Source: an uncultured Bacteroidia bacterium (lineage in GTDB: Bacteria > Bacteroidota > Bacteroidia > Bacteroidales > UBA932). From it: a stretch of 5,119 nucleotides of DNA. Both the position numbers and the translations under genes were made by a program. Under the pieces are notes generated by a model, which saw only the letters and a program-made list of their open reading frames with translations, was not told the DNA's origin and did not search any database. Within the stretch, counting starts at the first letter, position 1. Every line of letters starts with the position of its first letter. The stretch spans positions 1 through 5,119 of the forward strand of contig CACYEB010000127.1 of the NCBI GenBank assembly GCA_902773305.1, read 5' to 3'. Positions 1 to 5,119 of this stretch are shown here, one piece after another.

Positions 1-780
1 GCCGCCGCGGCATCTATGGTGGCCTGCGGTGTGGGCGGTTTCTTCCCGTTGTGGTATTTCTCTTCCCGACATAACACCAGTTCCTTGAAACTGATGCTGT
101 CCGGCACGCTCCGCCATAAACGGTTTGGTTTTGAACGCGAGCCGCTGGCGCAGGCCTGCGGCAACGGCCTTTCGGAGTATGTGGGGAACATCTCCTTCAA
201 CATTCTGGCGATATGTTATAACCTTCAGCTGCTCAGGATGATGGGTGAAAACGGCGTGGCTGCGTATTCGATTATCCTCTACTACGGATATATGTGTGCC
301 GCGGTATTCTTCGGTTATAACATAGCGGTGACGCCGATTGTCGGGTTCAATTATGGGGCGGACAACCGTGCCGAACTCAGGAGCCTGCTGCGTAATTCGC
401 TGGTGGTGCTGCTTGCCTTCGGAGGGGTGATGACGCTGCTGGCAGAAATCTTTGCCGAACCGGCAGCCAGATTGTTTGTCGGCTACGATCAAAATCTGAC
501 GACCCTTTCTGCCCACGCCTTGAGGCTCTCTATGCTCAGCTTTGTGATAGCGGGCGTCAACCTGTTCTTTTCGGCTTGGTTCACCGGCCTGGGCAACGGC
601 AGGGTATCCGCGGTGGTGTCATTTATCCGCAATCTGGTGCTGGAACTCGGGTTCGTGTTCTTGCTTCCGGCCTTGCTTGGCCCCGATGGCATCTGGCTGG
701 CCGTGGATGCCGCCGACCTTTGCTGTCTGATACTCGGAACAGGCCTGATTCTCAGGTACCGCAAACGCTACGGATATTGA
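1..780 (+). CDS. MATE-family efflux transporter, C-terminal part (5' end outside window)
   Basis: The reading frame is open from base 1 and ends at TGA 778-780, giving 259 residues. Family members are usually about 450 residues, so roughly the first 190 are missing. MATE proteins are inner-membrane antiporters that export drugs or other organic compounds in exchange for Na+ or H+. The fragment starts inside a membrane segment (about residues 1-20), passes a basic linker, then shows about six further hydrophobic segments near 60-80, 88-110, 132-151, 174-194, 205-227 and 230-253, as expected for the second half of a 12-helix MATE fold. The motif PIVGFNYGA at residues 112-120, after the second helix of this half, is typical of the family, as is the late A-W-F-x-G-L-G-N-G stretch near 192-200. 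The tail is basic (RYRKRYGY) and probably cytosolic. Substrate and coupling ion cannot be told. The 94-base gap downstream and the candidate promoter in it suggest it is not part of the glycosidase operon. The family call is firm; the exact subfamily is not. Confidence 0.88.
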   Translation, partial: AAAASMVACGVGGFFPLWYFSSRHNTSSLKLMLSGTLRHKRFGFEREPLAQACGNGLSEYVGNISFNILAICYNLQLLRMMGENGVAAYSIILYYGYMCAAVFFGYNIAVTPIVGFNYGADNRAELRSLLRNSLVVLLAFGGVMTLLAEIFAEPAARLFVGYDQNLTTLSAHALRLSMLSFVIAGVNLFFSAWFTGLGNGRVSAVVSFIRNLVLELGFVFLLPALLGPDGIWLAVDAADLCCLILGTGLILRYRKRYGY

Positions 781-785
781 TATCC
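772..785. repeat. Small inverted repeat over the MATE stop codon
   Basis: GGATAT at 772-777 and ATATCC at 780-785 are perfect inverted repeats around TG. As RNA this could form a five-pair stem (GGATA/TATCC) with a TTGA loop, covering the stop codon of the exporter. It is AT-rich, short and not followed by a T run, so it is a poor candidate for an intrinsic terminator. It may have no function. Confidence 0.3.
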
Positions 786-842
786 TCATACTGGGAATGT
801 TTCCTTTTGAAGCATCAATGAGGTTAGGCGGCCGGTAGTGGA

Positions 843-854
843 TTTTCGCGAAAA
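843..854. promoter_or_regulatory. 12-base perfect palindrome, candidate operator
   Basis: TTTTCGCGAAAA is a perfect dyad with a central CG, lying 6 bases before the candidate -7 element and 20 bases before the GTG start of the GH13 gene. A dyad within or beside the promoter spacer is where a dimeric repressor or activator could act. Sugar-responsive LacI-type regulators often bind dyads with a central CG, but no regulator gene is visible here, so the link is inference. A single 12-base palindrome could also arise by chance. Confidence 0.35.
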
Positions 855-860
855 ATGTAG

Positions 861-868
861 TATCTTGC
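861..868 (+). promoter_or_regulatory. Candidate Bacteroidota -7 promoter element for the glycosidase operon
   Basis: TATCTTGC resembles the Bacteroidota -7 consensus TA-N2-TTTG with an imperfect end (TTGC instead of TTTG). It ends 6 bases before the GTG start. No clear TTTG or TTG -33 box is found 19-21 bases upstream; the nearest T-rich stretch is TTTT at 843-846, which is too close. If the element is real, transcription would begin within a few bases of the start codon, giving a very short or absent leader. The call rests on one half of a promoter and is weak. Confidence 0.33.
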
Positions 869-874
869 GCAGTT

Positions 875-2335
875 GTGAACAGCAAGTTTATACTTTATCA
901 GGTGCTGCCCAGGGTGTTCGGGCAGCGGGAGTGGGTGCCCGGGGGTACTTATGAGCAGAATGGCAGCGGCAAGATGGCCGATATCACCGACGGCGTGCTT
1001 GCCGGCTTGAAGACGGATTTGCACGTGGATGCCGTCTGGTACACCGGCATCATCGCCCACGCCACCAAAACCCGTTTCGAGGGGGTGGAACCCTGCCATC
1101 CCGACCTGGTGAAGGGGCAGGCGGGGAGTCCTTACGCCATCACCGATTATTTTGACGTGGCGGCAGAGCTGGCTTCGGCGCCATCCCGTGGGCTGGCAGA
1201 GTTCGAGGCCCTGGCGGCGCGCACCCACAAGGCCGGAATGAAGGTGGTCATAGACTTTGTTCCCAACCACGTGTTCCGCCAGTTCCGCAAACCTTTTTCC
1301 AAGATAAACTTCTACACCCTGTACGGCCAGTCGCTGAGACTTCCGTTCGAAACCGATTACCGCGAGAGTCCGGCGCTGGGTACGGGCAACTGCCCCGGAG
1401 AGGCCGAACCCGGAATGTGCGACTGGTACGACACCGTCAAGCTCAACTACGACAACAAGTACACTTGGAACATAATGCTGGACGTGTTGATGTTCTGGGC
1501 CGGCAAAGGGGTGGACGGCTTCCGCTGCGATATGGTGGAACTGGTCACCGCCGACTTTTTCCGCTGGGCGTTCGCGCAGGTGCGGCACAAGTATCCCGAT
1601 ACCTTTTTCATAGCGGAGGTCTATGACAAGGGCAACTACCGCCGCTATGCCGATGCCGGCTTTGACTATCTCTACGATAAATCTGGCTTTTACGATGCCC
1701 TGCGCGAGATTTGTGCCGGCAACCGCCCGGCCTACTGGCTCACCCAGGAGTGGCAGTTCCTGGGCGATATGCAGCCCCGGATGCTCAACTTTCTGGAGAA
1801 TCACGACGAGCAGCGCCTGGCAAGCGACTTTTTCCTGGGCGACGGCCGCAAGGGCCTGGCGCCGCTGACGGTTTCCCTGCTGTTCAACACCGCCCCGTTT
1901 ATGATTTATTTCGGCCAGGAATATGGCGAGCGGGGGATGCAGGAAGAAGGCTACAGCGGCCGCGACGGGCGCACCTCCATATTCGACTACTGCTCCCTGA
2001 GCGGCGAACGTGACGAATACCTTTACGGGCGCTACAAAGAACTCACTGCACTGGCTTCCGACCCCGTCTTTGCCCGGGGCAAGACGTACGACCTGATGTG
2101 GATCAACCCCGCCAGCGACCATTTCGACCCCGGCAGGCAGTTCGCCTTTATGCGGAGCTGCAATGGCAAGGGAGCCCTTGTGGTGGCCAATTTCGCAGAC
2201 CGTCCGGTGGACGTAAGGCTCAACATAACCAAAGAGGTCTTTGACTGTCTGGGTATTCCTGCAGACCACCGCTTCTTTGAGACGATAAACATCCCTGCCC
2301 ACGACGCCGTGGTAATAAAGACTTTCAACGAATGA
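875..2335 (+). CDS. GH13 alpha-amylase-family glycoside hydrolase, probably cytoplasmic
   Basis: A 486-residue enzyme of the GH13 clan, which hydrolyses or transfers alpha-glucosidic bonds with retention. All four classical regions are visible: region I D127-F-V-P-N-H132; region II G215-F-R-C-D219, with D219 as nucleophile and R217 two residues before it; region III F-I-A-E248, the acid/base; region IV E-N309-H-D311, the transition-state stabiliser. The catalytic barrel covers roughly residues 5-395 with a domain B insertion near 133-190. A C-terminal beta domain follows (about 400-486). The N-terminus (KFILYQVLPRVFG) starts directly in the first barrel strand with no signal peptide. GTG at 875 is the only ordinary start: an in-frame TAG at 836-838 closes the frame and no ATG, GTG or TTG lies between. 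There is no Shine-Dalgarno sequence. The sequence resembles a Bacteroidota GH13 group (WYTG-x2-x-HAT, GSPYAI-x-DY, NFLENHDEQR) that I recall as mostly unassigned in substrate. Maltooligosaccharide hydrolysis is the default guess; a transferase role is possible. First gene of the operon; its stop overlaps the next start by 4 bases. Confidence 0.9.
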   Translation: MNSKFILYQVLPRVFGQREWVPGGTYEQNGSGKMADITDGVLAGLKTDLHVDAVWYTGIIAHATKTRFEGVEPCHPDLVKGQAGSPYAITDYFDVAAELASAPSRGLAEFEALAARTHKAGMKVVIDFVPNHVFRQFRKPFSKINFYTLYGQSLRLPFETDYRESPALGTGNCPGEAEPGMCDWYDTVKLNYDNKYTWNIMLDVLMFWAGKGVDGFRCDMVELVTADFFRWAFAQVRHKYPDTFFIAEVYDKGNYRRYADAGFDYLYDKSGFYDALREICAGNRPAYWLTQEWQFLGDMQPRMLNFLENHDEQRLASDFFLGDGRKGLAPLTVSLLFNTAPFMIYFGQEYGERGMQEEGYSGRDGRTSIFDYCSLSGERDEYLYGRYKELTALASDPVFARGKTYDLMWINPASDHFDPGRQFAFMRSCNGKGALVVANFADRPVDVRLNITKEVFDCLGIPADHRFFETINIPAHDAVVIKTFNE

Positions 2336-4464
2336 AAAGGGCAATCGTAATATTTCTGGCCCTGGCGGCCGCAATCTGCGCCGACGCTCAGGCAACCCTG
2401 TCCCGCAAGGGGACAGAAGATCCCGACAGGTGGATCCGGACCGTCTTCGGCCGCGGCACGGTCCCTCCGTTTTCGTTCACTCTGGACGGGGCTCCCAGCG
2501 CAGGGTTCATCCGCAGCTGGAAATATTCCATAAGCAAGACCGCTGCACAGGGCGGGGACGCCGTGCAGTACAGCATCATATACAAGGACCCCAAAAGCGG
2601 CCTTAAGGTCAGGGCCGTTGTCACCGGCTACACCGACACCGGCGCCATAGAGTGGCTGTTGCGTTTCAGCAACGAAGGCAGCGGCAATACCGGCCGCATA
2701 AGCGATGTCAACGTGGCCGATTTTACGCTTCGGGACAAAGGGGCGTCGGCTTACCGGTTGCGCCGCCTTCGCGGCAGCAATGCCGACATCCACGATTTCG
2801 AAGTCGTGGAGGAGTCGCTGGGCGAGGGTGAGCGCGTGAGCCTTGCCACCCGCGGCGGCCGCTCTTCCGACATCATCTCGATGCCTTTCTTCAACCTGAC
2901 GGCGGTGGGGGCCGGCTGCGGTGCTGTATATTCCATCGGCTGGACCGGCAACTGGCGGGCCGTATTCTCGGGTGCAAAGGGGCAGTGCAGGGTAGAGAGC
3001 GGCCTCAAGGATGCCTGCTTTTATCTGGAGCCGGGCGAAGATGTCCGTACTCCGCTGGCCTCGGTGTTGTTCTGGAAAGGCAGCGGCCTGATGGCCGGAC
3101 ACAACGCTTTCCGCCGCCACGTGATGGCTCATCACAGCCACAAGGTGGACGGAAAACCCTGGACGCCGCTCTGCGCCGGCCTGGACTACGGTGATCCGGC
3201 TCCGTGCAACGAATATACCTGCCTGACCGATCTTCTGGCGCGCGGCATCGTGCAGCGCCACCGTCAGCTGGGCATTATGCCCGATGTCTTCTGGCTGGAT
3301 GCCGGATGGTACGAACCCCCGACAGGCCCCGTCTTCAACGGGCAGTTCGGCTGGCCGGCAGTCGGCACCTGGGTGGTGGACCGCGAACGCTATCCCGACG
3401 GCTTTGTCAATATGTCCAACCTGATGCACAGCTACGGCGCCGGGTTTATGGTATGGTTCGAGCCCGAAAGGGTGACCCTGGGCAGCAAGTTCGCCACGGA
3501 GCATCCCGGGTATATGCTGCGTCTCAAACCGGACGACTTGCCACTGGTAAAGGAGGTCTATAAGCTTTCGGACAGCCTGGCAGAGGACTTCATAGAAGCC
3601 TACAGGCTCCGCCTTCCCGACCGGGAGCGGATGGTGTTCAACCTGGCGGACGACGAGGCGCGGGAATATCTGTGCAAGTATATCGGAGACCTGATGGAAA
3701 TCAACGGCATAGACTTCTATCGTCAGGACTTCAATCTCGATTTTGTGGATCTCTACTGGGCCGCCGCCGACGGGCGTGATCGCCGCGGCGTTACCGAGAT
3801 GAAGTATATAGAGGGCCTGTACAAGTATTGGGATTATCTGCTGGAGCGGTTTCCCGGCCTGCGGATAGACAACTGCGCTTCGGGCGGCCGCCGTATCGAC
3901 CTGGAAACCATTTCCCGCTCCGTCCCCCTGTGGCGCACCGACTACGGCTACGGAGAGCCGCTGGGCTACCAGTGCCAGACCTACGCCATAAATATGTTCC
4001 TGCCCCAGAGCGGGACCGCCTGCTACAACACCGACTTCTATACCTCCCGCAGCGGTTATAGCAGCGCTATGGTAGCGCACATTCCGGTGCTGCAGGGAGG
4101 ATATGACGCCGCCGCCATCCGCCGGGTCTATGACGAGTTCAAGGCGGTGCGCGGCTATTTCCTAAAGGATTTCTATCCGCTGAGCGGCATTGGCGACGTA
4201 ACCGCCCCCGACCGGTGGCTGGCATATCAGCTGGACGACCCCGGGACCCATACCGGCTATGTCTTCGCCTTCCGCCGCCCCTGCTGCAGCGAGGCTTCTT
4301 ATAAGGTGGATTTGTGCAACATAGAGCCTTCTGTCAGGTATCTGCTGGTAAATTGCAACACCGGCGACCGGCTGGACGTTATGGGTGCCGACCTGGCCAG
4401 GGGCTTTACGATGACGCTTGAAGAGGCCCCCGGATCGATACTTTACAGATATGAAAGGAATTAG
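2332..4464 (+). CDS. Secreted GH36/melibiase-type glycosidase (putative alpha-galactosidase), copy 1
   Basis: 710 residues, normal for bacterial GH36 enzymes (about 700-740), which remove terminal alpha-galactose or related sugars with retention. Residues 1-19 form a signal peptide: K2-R3, a hydrophobic core, and A17-D-A19 before Q20, so type I cleavage and a periplasmic or envelope location are expected. Residues about 22-270 form the N-terminal beta-sandwich domain, 275-600 the TIM barrel, and 610-710 the C-terminal beta domain. Barrel motifs: F-W-L-D323-A-G-W-Y (sugar-binding strand), W-F-E377-P-E379-R, D-F-Y-R-Q-D466-F-N (D466 probable nucleophile), N-C515-A-S-G-G-R-R-I-D523, and L-W-R-T-D537 (probable acid/base). 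The frame is complete with both catalytic Asp in place, so it is likely active. Oddities: the usual D-D pair is D-A, and the usual K-x-D before the nucleophile is R-Q-D, so the sugar bound may not be plain galactose. ATG overlaps the GH13 stop as ATGA; no Shine-Dalgarno sequence, so coupled translation is likely. About 60% identical over its N-terminal part to the next gene. Confidence 0.87.
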   Translation: MKRAIVIFLALAAAICADAQATLSRKGTEDPDRWIRTVFGRGTVPPFSFTLDGAPSAGFIRSWKYSISKTAAQGGDAVQYSIIYKDPKSGLKVRAVVTGYTDTGAIEWLLRFSNEGSGNTGRISDVNVADFTLRDKGASAYRLRRLRGSNADIHDFEVVEESLGEGERVSLATRGGRSSDIISMPFFNLTAVGAGCGAVYSIGWTGNWRAVFSGAKGQCRVESGLKDACFYLEPGEDVRTPLASVLFWKGSGLMAGHNAFRRHVMAHHSHKVDGKPWTPLCAGLDYGDPAPCNEYTCLTDLLARGIVQRHRQLGIMPDVFWLDAGWYEPPTGPVFNGQFGWPAVGTWVVDRERYPDGFVNMSNLMHSYGAGFMVWFEPERVTLGSKFATEHPGYMLRLKPDDLPLVKEVYKLSDSLAEDFIEAYRLRLPDRERMVFNLADDEAREYLCKYIGDLMEINGIDFYRQDFNLDFVDLYWAAADGRDRRGVTEMKYIEGLYKYWDYLLERFPGLRIDNCASGGRRIDLETISRSVPLWRTDYGYGEPLGYQCQTYAINMFLPQSGTACYNTDFYTSRSGYSSAMVAHIPVLQGGYDAAAIRRVYDEFKAVRGYFLKDFYPLSGIGDVTAPDRWLAYQLDDPGTHTGYVFAFRRPCCSEASYKVDLCNIEPSVRYLLVNCNTGDRLDVMGADLARGFTMTLEEAPGSILYRYERN

Positions 4465-5119
4465 ATATATCATCACCGTCTTTGCCCTGGCGCTTGCACT
4501 TCAGGCCCAGGCACAGACAATCGCAGAGCGCAAGGGGATAGAGAATCCCGACAAGTGGATTGCAAACACCTTTGCCAAGGGCAAGGTGCCGCCGTTTTCC
4601 TTTACCCTGGACGGCGTCCCCAGCGAAAAGTTTATCAAGGGGTGGGAATACTCCAAAAGCAAGCTTGCTGCTCCGAAGCCGGGCGCGGTGAGCTATGACA
4701 TCAGTTACCTGGACCGCAAGGGCGGCCTCAAGGTCACGGCCACCGTCACCGGTTTTGCAGACTCCGGGGCAGCCGAGTGGGTGCTTCGCTTCGAAAATAC
4801 CGGCAGCGGCAAGACGGGAAGGATAAGCAATGTCAATACGGCCGATTTCATCATCAGGGAAAAGGGCGCCACCGCCTATGCGATGCGCCGATGCAAAGGC
4901 AGTGACGCCGAGGTCGAAGACTTTTCCATAATAGAGGAGCCGCTGGGCGAGGGGCAGGACATAGAGCTGGAAACTATGCGCGGCCGCTCTTCAGACTATG
5001 TCTCGCTGCCGTTCTTCAACATCACCGCCCTCGGGGCCGATTGCGGAGTGGTATTTTCGATAGGCTGGACAGGAGACTGGAAGGCTTCTTTCAAGGGAGA
5101 GAAGGGGCAGTGCCGCATA
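4451..5119 (+). CDS. Secreted GH36-type glycosidase, copy 2, N-terminal part (3' end outside window)
   Basis: The frame runs open from ATG 4451 to the last base, giving 223 residues of an expected 700 or so. Residues 1-21 are a signal peptide: basic K2 and R5, the hydrophobic core I7-L17, and A19-Q-A21 before Q22. This supports the start and predicts export to the periplasm or envelope. Residues 27-223 align without gaps to residues 25-221 of the preceding gene, with about 121 of 197 identical by hand count (near 61%). Shared blocks include VPPFSFTLDG, GSG-x-TGRIS, GRSSD, PFFN and SIGWTG. This is therefore a tandem paralogue covering the N-terminal beta-sandwich domain of a GH36-type enzyme. 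The catalytic barrel lies outside the window, so activity and specificity cannot be judged. The start lies 14 bases inside the previous gene, with no Shine-Dalgarno sequence, which points to translation coupled to the upstream gene. Confidence 0.85.
   Translation, partial: MKGIRYIITVFALALALQAQAQTIAERKGIENPDKWIANTFAKGKVPPFSFTLDGVPSEKFIKGWEYSKSKLAAPKPGAVSYDISYLDRKGGLKVTATVTGFADSGAAEWVLRFENTGSGKTGRISNVNTADFIIREKGATAYAMRRCKGSDAEVEDFSIIEEPLGEGQDIELETMRGRSSDYVSLPFFNITALGADCGVVFSIGWTGDWKASFKGEKGQCRI

Noticed and set aside
784..823. CCTCAT (784-789) and ATGAGG (818-823) as a terminator stem for the MATE gene
   Set aside because: The stem is only 6 pairs with a 28-base loop and no T run after it; likely chance.
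875..2335. GH13 gene as a SusG-like surface amylase
   Set aside because: There is no signal peptide or lipobox, no upstream start that could add one, and no SusC/SusD genes in the window.
2332..2394. Lipoprotein signal on GH36 copy 1 because of C16 near the end of the hydrophobic core
   Set aside because: The residues before C16 are A-A-I, and Ile directly before Cys does not fit a lipobox. A17-D-A19 before Q20 is a better type I cleavage site.
824..2395. Long open frame of 523 residues on the minus strand, opposite the GH13 gene
   Set aside because: It lies antisense to a gene with a full set of GH13 catalytic motifs. Its protein has no recognisable domain and a composition rich in His, Val, Gln and Ala typical of a reverse-strand shadow in GC-rich DNA.
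2032..4080. Long open frame of 682 residues on the minus strand, opposite the GH36 gene
   Set aside because: Same reasoning: antisense to a gene with signal peptide and catalytic motifs, no domain seen, and its length is explained by GC-rich codon bias removing stop codons on the opposite strand.
2364..4990. Repeated GCGGCCGC-containing stretches in the two GH36 genes and the GH13 gene
   Set aside because: They fall in coding sequence over Ala, Gly and Arg codons, differ in context, and are expected in GC-rich DNA; no spacing pattern or repeat unit was seen.

Overview
The window looks like chromosomal DNA from a GC-rich member of the Bacteroidota, probably order Bacteroidales. The signs are: no Shine-Dalgarno sequences before any of the starts, a candidate Bacteroidota-type -7 promoter element (TA-N2-TT-G-like), signal peptides that end in A-x-A before Gln, and enzyme families typical of glycan-degrading gut Bacteroidales. 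A genus cannot be fixed from this sequence. An Alistipes-like or other high-GC Bacteroidales lineage is a guess.

All genes read on the + strand. Positions 1-780 hold the C-terminal part of a MATE-family membrane exporter whose start lies outside the window. A 94-base gap (781-874) follows. It contains a perfect 12-base palindrome and a candidate promoter. Then comes a tightly packed three-gene run. Positions 875-2335 encode a GH13 alpha-amylase-family enzyme without a signal peptide, so probably cytoplasmic. Positions 2332-4464 encode a secreted GH36/melibiase-type glycosidase, and 4451 to the window end encode the N-terminal third of a second secreted enzyme of the same type. Stops and starts overlap by 4 and 14 bases, so the three are almost certainly one transcript with coupled translation.

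Together the run reads as a small carbohydrate-use operon. The two exported GH36 paralogues would release sugars from alpha-galactoside-like (or related) substrates in the periplasm or at the envelope, and the GH13 enzyme would process alpha-glucosidic sugars inside the cell. The substrate is not known. The complete GH36 protein departs from the classical galactose-binding motifs, so the label alpha-galactosidase should be held loosely. The exporter upstream is probably a separate unit.

No mobile element, RNA gene, CRISPR array or clearly new system was seen. The points most worth a second look are the diverged tandem GH36 pair, the altered active-site motifs, and the palindrome sitting just before a possibly leaderless GTG start.
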